DNA of 55,697 bases. Source: an uncultured Eubacteriales bacterium. GTDB lineage: Bacteria > Bacillota > Clostridia > Christensenellales > Aristaeellaceae. The position numbers and the translations under genes were made by a program. The DNA lies in assembly GCA_902778995.1 (NCBI GenBank), contig CACYZW010000048.1, positions 1 through 55,697 on the forward strand. Direction: 5' to 3'. How positions within the stretch are numbered: the stretch's first letter is position 1; each line of letters starts with the position of its first letter. The notes below the pieces were generated by a model. The model searched no databases and was not told the origin of the DNA. It worked only from the letters and a program-made list of their open reading frames with translations. Positions 1 through 7,540 of the stretch are shown here, one piece after another.

Positions 1-82
1 TTAGTATACTACGCTTTGCGGTATGGCGCAAACGTTACAACCTGTGTTTCATTCATGGTGTACCCACACTGCGGGATGCCGA

Positions 83-99
83 TTTAGAAACACACTCTA
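83..99. repeat. R4 terminal inverted repeat, single end
   Basis: These 17 bases are identical to the right end of the R4 element at 36706-36722. The last three bases (97-99) also form the TAG stop codon of the leftward gene 97-669, so an R4 end abuts or supplies that stop. No matching partner end is visible in bases 1-82; it may lie outside the window or be lost. Confidence 0.6.
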
Positions 100-669
100 C
101 GGCTTGCAGGTTCCGCAGGGAGTGTAGCCGCTGGCAATCAGCTCCTCCCGTGTACCGGTGAAATCTCTCCTGTTTTTGGGGCTCATGTTCACGATGCCCG
201 AGCAATCCGGAAGGTGGAACTTCTTGGAGCGCTCGTTGAGCACGTAGGCCTGGGGGACGGATGGCGCGGCGGTAGCGCCCTGAACGCCCAATGCCGCTGA
301 AACCTGGCCCGCATATTCCTCGATGGCGGCGCATTGCATATCAGATTCGACGCCGAAGGAGAGCTTCGATTCCCCGTTTACGATGAAACGGCAGGATTCC
401 CAGCCGCCCAGGGCTAGCGCCTCCAGGTACAGCGGTGACAGCCTGAATGCCTCGGCGGACACCGTGTACACCTGTGCCTCGTCGCTCCACGACATGACCG
501 CGGCGCCGTCTTCGCTTACGCTGTAGTCGCAGCATTTAACGCCGCTCGGGTTGGCGGCGATGTCCGGCTCAAGGCCGCCGGACTGGATCAGGGCGGTCAT
601 GCCGCCGCCTTCGGCCAGGCAGGCGGCGCACAGCGCCAGCAGGATAACGGTTGTGATCAGCTTTTTCAT
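97..669 (-). CDS. Exported protein with C-terminal Cys/His motif
   Basis: The 190-residue product starts with a signal peptide (MKKLITTVILLALCAACLAE), so it is probably secreted or a lipoprotein. The middle is unrecognised. The last 50 residues carry a motif known from the ends of bacterial exported nucleases and ComE-type proteins: YVLN...KKFH...C at about residues 142-155, then YTPCGTCKP at the end. That family is thought to bind metal through its Cys and His residues. The start at 669 was chosen because AGGAGGG lies just upstream and the signal peptide follows; an upstream in-frame extension has no such support. Its function is unknown; no nuclease domain is visible here. The stop codon lies inside an R4 repeat end. 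Confidence 0.75.
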   Translation of the reverse strand: MKKLITTVILLALCAACLAEGGGMTALIQSGGLEPDIAANPSGVKCCDYSVSEDGAAVMSWSDEAQVYTVSAEAFRLSPLYLEALALGGWESCRFIVNGESKLSFGVESDMQCAAIEEYAGQVSAALGVQGATAAPSVPQAYVLNERSKKFHLPDCSGIVNMSPKNRRDFTGTREELIASGYTPCGTCKP

Positions 670-709
670 GGAATAACCCTCCTGTCTCGGATGATTTTCA
701 TTCATTTTC

Positions 710-738
710 ATTCTATAATGGATTCTACTCAGTGTCAA
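710..738 (-). promoter_or_regulatory. Promoter of exported protein gene 97-669
   Basis: Reading leftward, TTGACA (733-738) is followed after 17 bases by TAGAAT (710-715). A direct repeat of ATTTTCATTC lies between the -10 and the ribosome binding site and could be an operator, but this is weak. Confidence 0.6.
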
Positions 739-744
739 ACGTTT

Positions 745-921
745 TTTAGCGTGCGTATCAAAGGCCGATGCGCTGCTTCGGGCGCATTTACTGTCGACGA
801 TTGTCGGAGGCAGTAAATAATGACGTATATATACGCAAATACATCGAAGCGGGCTCCCTCCGTCCCAGGTAAACCGAAGACTAAGGAAATACACGCAGGC
901 TGAACGGCCTGAAAAAAGCGC
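745..921. other. Non-coding stretch with two inverted repeats
   Basis: No gene is seen here. TTTACTG near 787 pairs with CAGTAAA near 811, and the palindrome CGTATATATACG lies near 823. Together with the promoters on either side this is the divergent intergenic region between the exported protein and the diguanylate cyclase leader. Confidence 0.4.
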
Positions 922-950
922 TTGCGTCCTACGCCTTCAATGAGTATAAT
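922..950 (+). promoter_or_regulatory. Promoter of the diguanylate cyclase transcript
   Basis: TTGCGT (922-927), a 17-base spacer and TATAAT (945-950). It implies a leader of about 300 nt before the start codon at 1262. Confidence 0.6.
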
Positions 951-1000
951 TATGCAGGAGCGTCGGGCCGTGCAGCGACAGGAAAGACGGTAAGGCATTG

Positions 1001-1046
1001 TCAGGGAAACGCCGCGCAATGCGCTGCCCGATCATGCGGCGTTACA
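1001..1046. repeat. R3 repeat, short form
   Basis: The pattern AGGGAAACGCCGCGCAATGC...CGATCATGCGGCGTT matches the two ends of the R3 family (see 20660, 40018, 44242, 45856) but with the middle nearly absent. AACGCCGC (1008-1015) and GCGGCGTT (1036-1043) form a perfect 8-bp stem. Confidence 0.5.
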
Positions 1047-1100
1047 GGATTAACGGATATGCCTCAGGCCGTTGCGCTCAGGCAGGCGGCAAAACTGCTC

Positions 1101-1173
1101 CCGTTTTTCAAACGGTAAACCCGAAAGACTGTCGGGCAAAGACGCGAACATATCCTTTGCTGACAGCTTTTTT
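1101..1173 (+). promoter_or_regulatory. Attenuator-like leader before diguanylate cyclase
   Basis: An intrinsic terminator can form from CTGTC (1129-1133) with GACAG (1162-1166) plus CAAAG (1137-1141) with CTTTG (1155-1159), followed by six Ts (1168-1173). An alternative stem, CCCG (1120-1123) with CGGG (1133-1136), uses part of the same bases and would disrupt the terminator. A further hairpin, CCGTTT/AAACGG, lies at 1101-1115. This is the layout of a transcription attenuator or riboswitch expression platform. The sensor class is not recognised. Confidence 0.5.
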
Positions 1174-1261
1174 GTGTGAAAGCCCATGCGCCGTGGCCGC
1201 GCGCGTTCCGGCACAACGGCGCATTGGAAGAGCGAGACGACAAGCGAAAGCGGGAAAGAGC

Positions 1262-2779
1262 ATGAAAAGAATGATCAGGGAATTCCTGTTTCCCGATCTG
1301 AGCAAGGAAACACTTAAAATCATTGATGAAGACAGCATCAGGAATATTGGATATATCTCCCTTGCGATTGCCTTTTTTGAAATACTGTCATTGGCATGGT
1401 ATGTCCTGACGCGAAGGCGCTTCGGGCCTGAGGAATGGACCGCCATGGGAAGCATCCTGTTTTGCGTGATCCTGTGCGCAGGCGGATATCTCCTTGCCAA
1501 GACCATCAGAAACGAAGCCGTATTTTCCCACAGGCACGTCATGGCCTATAAGGCGATCTATTTTATGCTGATTTCGATATGGGCAATTTGGACTTCATAC
1601 CGTCAGTACAGCCGCGGCGAGCAGCTTTTGACCTTCTATGCCGTCGAGGTCATGCTGGTGTGCTTTATTTTGATCAAGCCCTGGCTGAGCACGATACTGA
1701 CGGCCTTCGTCTACTGTATCCTGTATGCGGTGCTCTACAGCATTGACGGCGCGGCAGGGATAAACGTTTTGAACTATACCGTGCTTGCGATCGTATCGGT
1801 TATTGGCCTGGTGGTGCGCTATCATTCCTCGATCGGCATGGCTGAGACGACCGTTCAGCTGCAAAGGGCAAAGGATACCGAAATCCGTGATAAGATCAGC
1901 ACCCTCCAGGCGATGAGCGATATTTACGACAATGTGAACCTGATTGACTTTACGGACAATACCGAAATGGCCCTGAGGGACAAGAACCACAAAAAGCGCA
2001 AGATCGACCTGGGGCCTCAGACCCACACGTTTATGACCCAGGGACTTCGGGATCGCGTGATGCCGGATCAGATGGAGCGGTTTATCGAGTACACGAATAT
2101 CACCACCGTGCGATCCAGGCTGGTGGGCAGAAAGCTCCTCAGCGACGATTTCATCGACGTGGCCGACGGATGGATTCGGGCGCAGTATATCCCCGTGGAT
2201 TATGATGAAAACGGCATTGCCCTCAGAGTCATATTCACCACGAGAAATGTGGACGATGAAAAGAGGCGCGAGGAGCGGCTGTTAAGGATCGCGATGACGG
2301 ACGAGCTGACCCGGCTTCCCAATCGCCGCAGCTACGAAGAGGACCTGATGGAATGCGGGATACGCGGTCCCGAAATGGACCTTGTGCTGCTTTGCGCGGA
2401 TGTGAACGGGCTGAAAAAGGTGAACGACACGATTGGCCATGTCGCGGGCGATGAATTGATTATGGGCGCGGCGGAGTGTCTCCTGCTGGCCATTGGAAAC
2501 AGGGGGAAGGTTTACCGAACGGGTGGAGATGAATTCATGGCGATCCTCCATGCGGATGACCCAAGGAAGATATGCGGCGACATCGAAAAACGATCCGGCG
2601 AATGGCGCGGTCAGTATTCGAAAGGGATGTCCATCTCGGTGGGCTATGCTTCCCGGGCCGAAGACACTGGCCTGGACATCCATGAGCTTGAGAAAAAGGC
2701 CGACGAAGCCATGTATCGGTCAAAAGAGAGATATTACCGGGAAAAGGGCATCGATCGAAGGCGCGCCCCGCGCACATGA
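1262..2779 (+). CDS. Membrane-bound GGDEF diguanylate cyclase
   Basis: This 505-residue protein is predicted to make cyclic di-GMP from two GTP. About six hydrophobic segments fill residues 25-200, followed by a PAS-like linker region and a C-terminal GGDEF domain (about 340-500). The active-site motif is intact (RTGGDEF near residue 419), as is DELTRLPNRR at the domain start. The inhibitory RxxD site normally five residues before GGDEF is absent, so product inhibition through that site is unlikely. The start was placed at 1262 because the membrane domain begins right after it and a weak GGGAAAGAG lies upstream; the frame stays open further upstream through the structured leader, which I take as untranslated. 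There is no EAL or HD-GYP partner in the window. Confidence 0.88.
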   Translation: MKRMIREFLFPDLSKETLKIIDEDSIRNIGYISLAIAFFEILSLAWYVLTRRRFGPEEWTAMGSILFCVILCAGGYLLAKTIRNEAVFSHRHVMAYKAIYFMLISIWAIWTSYRQYSRGEQLLTFYAVEVMLVCFILIKPWLSTILTAFVYCILYAVLYSIDGAAGINVLNYTVLAIVSVIGLVVRYHSSIGMAETTVQLQRAKDTEIRDKISTLQAMSDIYDNVNLIDFTDNTEMALRDKNHKKRKIDLGPQTHTFMTQGLRDRVMPDQMERFIEYTNITTVRSRLVGRKLLSDDFIDVADGWIRAQYIPVDYDENGIALRVIFTTRNVDDEKRREERLLRIAMTDELTRLPNRRSYEEDLMECGIRGPEMDLVLLCADVNGLKKVNDTIGHVAGDELIMGAAECLLLAIGNRGKVYRTGGDEFMAILHADDPRKICGDIEKRSGEWRGQYSKGMSISVGYASRAEDTGLDIHELEKKADEAMYRSKERYYREKGIDRRRAPRT

Positions 2780-2853
2780 GCCGGGGCTTGCACTTTATGA
2801 AGCGATGCAAACCCGGGCTTTGCGGATATGCGATGGTGCGGCGTTGTTTGCCC

Positions 2854-2882
2854 TTGTTCCCCTCGGCGTTTTCTGCTATAAT
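2854..2882 (+). promoter_or_regulatory. Promoter of the DNA methyltransferase
   Basis: TTGTTC (2854-2859), a 17-base spacer and TATAAT (2877-2882), 31 bases before the start codon. Confidence 0.7.
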
Positions 2883-2912
2883 GGTGGTGTATTTAAGAAG
2901 AAGGGTGATCGT

Positions 2913-4169
2913 ATGGCGCTCAGACCGATCAATGTGACGCGGGAATGGCACACCGGCACGGGGGATAGCCTGAAGGGGCTGTTCTGCCTCGGGGACGCTG
3001 CGGAGAAGCTGGAGGCGCTGCTGCCGGAATACGAGGGAAAAATCAAGCTGGTGTACATGGACCCGCCTTTCATGACCGGAGACCGCTTCTTCATGCGGGT
3101 GCGCGTGGGGGAGGATCAGTGGCGCAGGGGACGGGGCGGCATGGCGCTGGAGACCTTTTCCGACAAGCTGACACGCCCTGAATACCTGGAAATGCTGCGC
3201 GGCGTGCTGTCGCTGTGCCACAGGCTGCTCTGCGACGAGGGCATGATATTCGTGCACATAGATTATCGCGCCCATCCCCATGTGCGGCTGCTGCTGGACG
3301 AGCTGTTCGGCGAGGACAACCTGCTCAACGAGATCATATGGGTCTACCAGAGCGGCGGGCGAAGCGTGCGCCACTTCAGCCGCAAGCACGATGTGATACT
3401 GTTCTACCGCAAGACGGCCCGGTACGATTTCAACATCGATGCCGTTAAGGCGGTTCCGGCCCAGCCCAAGCCCAACCACATGCGCCGCCATGTGGACCCG
3501 GACGGCAGGGTCTATCGCTCCATCAGGGCCAACGGCCGGGTGTATACCTATTACGACGACGAGCCCGTGGCCCCCACCGACGTGTGGCAGGACCTGAGCC
3601 ACCTCCAGCAGAAGGACCCCGAGCGCACGGGCTACGACGCCCAGAAGCCCCTGGCGCTGCTGGAGCGCATCGTCCGCTGCGCGTCCAGGCCGGGGGATTG
3701 GGTGCTGGATCCCTTCGCGGGCAGCTGCACCACCCTGGAGGCGGCCCGGCGCGACGGGCGCAACTTTATCGGCATCGACCGCTGTCCCCTCACGGTGAAC
3801 ATCGCCCGTCGCAGGCTGGAGGGGGCGGATTATTGCCTGGAGACGCCGCTTCACCCGGCGGAGGACGGGGCCCCGGCCTGCGAGGCGGTCGTTCGATCGG
3901 GCGTGGGCTTTTATCACGTGGCCCTGGAGCGCTTTGAAGCCGACATTCCCGGTCTGCCCGAAGGGGCCGGGCCGATGGATGCGGTGGACAACTGGTCGGT
4001 GGGCTATCTGCGTCCCGAGGGCTACCGCGTGATGGCGGCTTTCGCCCGCAGCCGCAAGGAGGGGGCCCTGAGGCGCGAGCTGGCCGTGCCCGTGTACAGC
4101 GGCGAACTGGCGCTGCGCGTCGGCGACGTGATGGGCCGCAGCTTCTGTTACGCGCTGGAGCGCGAATGA
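2913..4169 (+). CDS. Orphan site-specific DNA methyltransferase
   Basis: The 418-residue protein is an amino-methyltransferase that would use S-adenosylmethionine to methylate adenine N6 or cytosine N4. The catalytic motif YMDPPF is at residues 48-53 and the cofactor-binding motif DPFAGSCTT near 265. That order (motif IV before motif I) is the beta class, as in type III Mod subunits. The usual DPFxGSGTT has Cys in place of the second Gly here, which is unusual. A C-terminal part of about 120 residues is unrecognised. No restriction endonuclease or specificity subunit lies nearby, so it appears solitary. The start at 2913 follows AAGAAGGGTGATCGT and its own promoter. Confidence 0.85.
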   Translation: MALRPINVTREWHTGTGDSLKGLFCLGDAAEKLEALLPEYEGKIKLVYMDPPFMTGDRFFMRVRVGEDQWRRGRGGMALETFSDKLTRPEYLEMLRGVLSLCHRLLCDEGMIFVHIDYRAHPHVRLLLDELFGEDNLLNEIIWVYQSGGRSVRHFSRKHDVILFYRKTARYDFNIDAVKAVPAQPKPNHMRRHVDPDGRVYRSIRANGRVYTYYDDEPVAPTDVWQDLSHLQQKDPERTGYDAQKPLALLERIVRCASRPGDWVLDPFAGSCTTLEAARRDGRNFIGIDRCPLTVNIARRRLEGADYCLETPLHPAEDGAPACEAVVRSGVGFYHVALERFEADIPGLPEGAGPMDAVDNWSVGYLRPEGYRVMAAFARSRKEGALRRELAVPVYSGELALRVGDVMGRSFCYALERE

Positions 4170-4266
4170 ACGGAGGCGATTCCCCGCCCCGGCAGATTTG
4201 CGTTGAGACATCGGCGGGGGTGCATCCGTCCAGGGCGACTGCGCTGTCGATGGCAGAATCGTCACA

Positions 4267-4288
4267 ATGAACTTATTCAAAAGTTCAT
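4267..4288. promoter_or_regulatory. Possible operator palindrome
   Basis: ATGAACTT and AAGTTCAT form an 8-bp inverted repeat around a short centre, 22-40 bases upstream of a TATAAT at 4310-4315. It could be an operator for the DUF951/signal peptidase operon. Confidence 0.35.
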
Positions 4289-4315
4289 ACTGATGCAATA
4301 TTCGTAACCTATAAT

Positions 4316-4342
4316 AAAAACCGCCTTTTCAGGGCGTTTTTC
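4316..4342 (+). terminator. Short hairpin with A and T tracts
   Basis: AAAAACCGCC and GGGCGTTTTT can pair with one bulge. It may end the methyltransferase transcript. It lies directly after the -10 TATAAT at 4310, so it could also sit in the 5' leader of the next operon. Confidence 0.4.
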
Positions 4343-4395
4343 GCGCCTTCGGAGGCAGCCGGGATATTCAGAACGTCATCCGGGGAGGTTGAACG

Positions 4396-4593
4396 ATGCT
4401 TTTGCATGTGGGCGATCTGGTGAAAATGCGCAAGGCACATCCCTGCGGAAACGACGTCTGGACGGTCACCTATGTGGGCGCGGACATCAAGATGCGGTGT
4501 GAGAAGTGCCAGCGCGTGGTGATGTTGGAGCGCCCGGTGTTTGAAAAGCGCGTTCGGAAGCTGCTCAGGAGCGCGGAGGAGCGCGAAGGGTGA
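4396..4593 (+). CDS. DUF951 family protein
   Basis: This 65-residue protein belongs to the small DUF951 family found across Firmicutes. The family signature is clear: GDLVKMRKAHPCG near the start, a DIKMRCEKC stretch with paired cysteines, and VMLERPVFEKRVRKLL at the end. The biochemical role of the family is not established; the fold suggests nucleic-acid binding, which is only inference. GGGGAGG is 7 bases before the ATG. Its stop overlaps the GTG start of the next gene by four bases, so the two are probably translationally coupled. Confidence 0.85.
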   Translation: MLLHVGDLVKMRKAHPCGNDVWTVTYVGADIKMRCEKCQRVVMLERPVFEKRVRKLLRSAEEREG

Positions 4594-5102
4594 AGGCGGC
4601 TGGCGGCCTGCTGAAGCTGGCGGTTCTGGTTGCGGCGGTGCTGGCCCTGGGCTTTTGCCTGCGGCGCTGGGTCGTCGGGACGGTTCGCGTGGCGGGCGTT
4701 TCGATGCAGCAGACGCTCATGGCCGACGATGTGGCGCTGATCACCCGGTTCGATTACCGGGCGGACCGGAGGCCGCAGCGGGGAGACGTGGTGCAGTGTA
4801 CCTTTCCCGGGCGGAGCGACACCTACATCAAGCGGGTGATCGGCCTTCCGGGCGAGGCGATCCGCTTTTCGGAGGGCACGCTCACCGTCGACGGCGTTCC
4901 AGTGGAGGAACCCTACGTTTCGACGCTTACCGGGGATTATCGGATACGCCTGGGCGAAGGGGAATACCTGTTGCTGGGCGACAACCGCGCCGAGAGCTAT
5001 GACAGCCGCATGCCGGATATGGGCCCGGTGCGAGCGGACGCCTTTTTGGGGCGGGTGCGCTGCGTCATATGGCCGCCGGGGCGCATGGGAACGGTGCAAT
5101 AA
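4590..5102 (+). CDS. lepB: Signal peptidase I (first copy)
   Basis: The 170-residue membrane protease would remove signal peptides from exported proteins at the outer face of the membrane. One N-terminal transmembrane segment (about 7-25) is followed by the catalytic serine in VSMQQTL (Ser38), the general-base lysine in YIKRVIGLPG (Lys81), and the conserved GDNRAESYDSR near residue 131. All parts of the Ser/Lys dyad are present. The start is GTG at 4590, with AGGA at 4577-4580. It is the shorter of two adjacent lepB genes; the pair may divide substrates or expression conditions. Confidence 0.92.
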   Translation: MKAAGGLLKLAVLVAAVLALGFCLRRWVVGTVRVAGVSMQQTLMADDVALITRFDYRADRRPQRGDVVQCTFPGRSDTYIKRVIGLPGEAIRFSEGTLTVDGVPVEEPYVSTLTGDYRIRLGEGEYLLLGDNRAESYDSRMPDMGPVRADAFLGRVRCVIWPPGRMGTVQ

Positions 5103-5128
5103 GACAAATCGACAAGGAGATATCGAAT

Positions 5129-5827
5129 ATGGAAGGCAACAACGGCAACGCGCCGCGGGATCCACAGCTCAACGAAGAGACCGAGCGGCAGATCAACGAA
5201 ATCGAAGAAAAGGTCGCAAAGAAAAAGTCGAAGTTCTGGAAGGAAGTCAAGGAGTGGGCGGTCGCGCTGATCGTCGCGGTGCTGGTGGTGTTCGTCATCC
5301 AGACGTTCCTGTTCAGGATCATCCGGGTGGACGGCCATTCCATGGACACCACGCTGGCCGACGGCGAGCGCCTGTTCGTGACGGTGACGGACGTGAAATT
5401 CGGCGACGTGGCGCGGGACAGCGTGGTCATCTGCCACTATCCCAACCGCTACAACAACTTCCTGGGCTTCATTCCGATGAAGACGTACTTCGTCAAGCGC
5501 GTGGTGGGCGTGCCGGGCGATACGGTCTACCGCAAGAACGAGGTGACCCACGTCGTCTATGAAAAGGACGGCCAGACGGTGGACGAGATGCTGGACGAGC
5601 GCTACGCCGAGTATTTCCCCAACGGCAGTCCCGACGATTACGACCCCTATGTGCTGGGCGAAAACGAATACTTCGTGGTGGGCGACAACCGCTACAACAG
5701 CCACGATTCCCGGGACTGGAAGGACGACGACCCGGACATGGACGTGGGCCCCATCACCAAGGACATGATCGTGGGCCATGTGCGGCAGGTCATTTGGCCG
5801 CTGGGCAGCTGGCGCGCCGTGCATTGA
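5129..5827 (+). CDS. lepB: Signal peptidase I (second copy)
   Basis: At 232 residues this is a longer S26 peptidase than its neighbour. It has a charged, Glu/Lys-rich cytoplasmic N-terminus of about 43 residues, one transmembrane segment (44-62), the catalytic serine in GHSMDTTL (Ser71) and the lysine in YFVKRVVGVPGD (Lys123). Box GDNRYNSHDSRDW is near the C-terminus. An insertion after the lysine box (about residues 135-170) carries the acidic YAEYFPNGSPDDYDPY stretch. AAGGAG precedes the ATG. It lies 26 bases after the first copy, in the same operon. Confidence 0.93.
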   Translation: MEGNNGNAPRDPQLNEETERQINEIEEKVAKKKSKFWKEVKEWAVALIVAVLVVFVIQTFLFRIIRVDGHSMDTTLADGERLFVTVTDVKFGDVARDSVVICHYPNRYNNFLGFIPMKTYFVKRVVGVPGDTVYRKNEVTHVVYEKDGQTVDEMLDERYAEYFPNGSPDDYDPYVLGENEYFVVGDNRYNSHDSRDWKDDDPDMDVGPITKDMIVGHVRQVIWPLGSWRAVH

Positions 5828-5840
5828 CGGAGGGCGGCTT

Positions 5841-7358
5841 ATGCGAAACAAGAAGCTGATACGGATCATCGCCATCGTACTGGCGGTGCTGCTGGTGGGC
5901 GGCGTAGTCGTCGGCGCGCTGTTCAGCGCGCTGGCGGAGCAGTCGGTCGGCGCTCAGATTTCCGAACGGCATCAATGCGAATTGAAGATGGAATACCTTG
6001 ACGGTCAACAGGCGCTGCACATCACGCAGCGCCTCGATTATTTCAACGGGGGGAGCCGTCGCCTTGCGGCGGTGGTGTTTTACGCGGCGGGCAACATGTT
6101 CCGGCGGGAGAGCGCGCTGATGTACGCCTCCGACGATTTGCAGACCGTTTTTTTCGCCGGATACGTCCCGGCGGGCATCGACCTTCGCTCGGTGCGGTGC
6201 GACGGCGAGCCCGCCGATTACGGCTTCCAGGGGGAGGACGAGCTGTACCTGCGGGTGGATTGCGGCGTCGCGCCAGGCGAGCGTTGCACCTTTGAATTTG
6301 ATTACTACCTGCTGCTGATGCGCTGCGGGGCGTTCCAGGGCGTCGGGGACACCGACGTCCGGCTGAGCGCGTTCTGCTTCATCCCCGGCATTTGCGACGG
6401 GCAGACCGGTCAATTCAATATGAAGCGGCCCCTGGCGCATACCCGATGGCTGTACTGCGAGGCGGCGGACTACCGGGCGGAGGTGACGCTGCCCAGGGGA
6501 TGGATGCTGTGCGCGACCGGCGAGGCCGAGAGGACGCCGGAGGAAAACGGGCGCGAAACGTGGCGCGTGGCAGCCGACGACGTCCGGGATTTCGCCGTGT
6601 CCTTCGGCAGGCGCTGGCGCAGTGCCGAGGGCGAGAGCGCCTCGGGTGTGCGCGTTCGGGCGCTGACAAACGTGCGGGGCGCGGCAAAGCGCATGCTGGA
6701 CATCGCGGTGCGCGCCGTCGACCAGTGCGAAGCCTGGTTCGGCCCCCTGCCCGTGCGGGAAATGGATCTGGCCCAGTCCGACTATCCCCTGGGGGAACAG
6801 GTGTTTACGGGCGTCGTCTGGCTCTCCGGCGACCTGTTGAGCGGCAGGAGGGCGGATGCGCTGGCCCAGCGCATCCGCTATGCCGTCGCCCAGCAATACT
6901 TCGGGCTGTCGGCCTGTGTGGAGCCCTCGGCGGACGCCTGGCTGAGCGATGCAGTGAGCGAATACGTCGCCTGCCTGTTGCTGGAGGCCGAAGCCGGGCG
7001 GGAGGCTTTTCTGGCCTACGTCAACCGGGACTGGGTCAGCGCGTTGCAGCAGACCGTGCCCGGCGGCCTGCGCATCACCAGCGACGCGGCGCTGTTCGAC
7101 GCCGACGCCTACGATTTGGTGGTGCGGCAGCGTGGCGCGGTGGTGCTGCACGAGCTTCGCCTGGCCATGGGCCTGGACGCGCTGTTGGAAGGGCTTAAAC
7201 GGTTCCATGAAATGGGTGCGGACGGCCACACGCTGACGGAGAAGGAATTCGTCCAGGCGCTGGACGAGGCCAGCGGCGAATCCTGGGAGGCCTTTTTGAC
7301 CGATTGGCTGTTCAACGTGGGGGATTACGTGCAGCAGGACATGGACTGGTACGAGTGA
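5841..7358 (+). CDS. M1 peptidase-like protein lacking zinc site
   Basis: This 505-residue protein has one N-terminal membrane anchor (about 5-30) and an extracytoplasmic part that follows the plan of M1/gluzincin aminopeptidases: a beta-rich N-terminal domain, then a helical region. At the place of HELAHQWFG the protein reads YAVAQQYFG (about 348-356), and the downstream NEGF-type glutamate box reads LSDAVSEYVA. So both histidines and both glutamates of a normal site are replaced. The exopeptidase GGMEY-type box is also altered (GEQVFTG). I infer a non-catalytic protein, perhaps binding peptides. It directly follows the two signal peptidases (13 bases apart), which hints at a role in protein export or quality control. 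The family match comes from pattern alignment only. Confidence 0.65.
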   Translation: MRNKKLIRIIAIVLAVLLVGGVVVGALFSALAEQSVGAQISERHQCELKMEYLDGQQALHITQRLDYFNGGSRRLAAVVFYAAGNMFRRESALMYASDDLQTVFFAGYVPAGIDLRSVRCDGEPADYGFQGEDELYLRVDCGVAPGERCTFEFDYYLLLMRCGAFQGVGDTDVRLSAFCFIPGICDGQTGQFNMKRPLAHTRWLYCEAADYRAEVTLPRGWMLCATGEAERTPEENGRETWRVAADDVRDFAVSFGRRWRSAEGESASGVRVRALTNVRGAAKRMLDIAVRAVDQCEAWFGPLPVREMDLAQSDYPLGEQVFTGVVWLSGDLLSGRRADALAQRIRYAVAQQYFGLSACVEPSADAWLSDAVSEYVACLLLEAEAGREAFLAYVNRDWVSALQQTVPGGLRITSDAALFDADAYDLVVRQRGAVVLHELRLAMGLDALLEGLKRFHEMGADGHTLTEKEFVQALDEASGESWEAFLTDWLFNVGDYVQQDMDWYE

Positions 7359-7405
7359 TCAACAGAAATGCCCCGGATGAGCTGTGGGATTATTTAGCAA
7401 CGGCT

Positions 7406-7455
7406 AAAACAGCGCCCTCAGTCCGGCCAGTCTGCCAGCCTGAGGGCGCTGTTTT
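7406..7455. terminator. Bidirectional terminator
   Basis: AAAACAGCGCCCTCAG (7406-7421) pairs perfectly with CTGAGGGCGCTGTTTT (7440-7455). It has A and T tails on both sides and lies between converging genes, so it probably ends both transcripts. Confidence 0.85.
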
Positions 7456-7488
7456 CAGGGCGGAATAGCTACGCTCTGAAATATAAAA

Positions 7489-7537
7489 TTTGAGTGTGTC
7501 TCCAAATGCACTTCAGGCATCCGGGAACACACTCAAA
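7489..7537. repeat. R4 repeat, minimal form
   Basis: TTTGAGTGTGT and ACACACTCAAA form an 11-bp inverted repeat around a core (7504-7520) that is the exact reverse complement of 36612-36628 in the full R4 copy. It ends four bases before the xpaC stop codon. Confidence 0.65.
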
Positions 7538-7540
7538 TAA

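Noticed and set aside
1101-1173. GEMM (c-di-GMP-I) riboswitch
   Set aside because: Only the first part of the core is similar; the GACGCAAAGC box and second helix are missing. Kept as an unclassified attenuator.
2535-4298. Long open frame opposite to the methyltransferase (and similar ones opposite to GH94, MATE, PFL, M1-like and znuA genes)
   Set aside because: They mirror the codon pattern of the real gene in GC-rich DNA, have no binding sites, and their products lack any family pattern.
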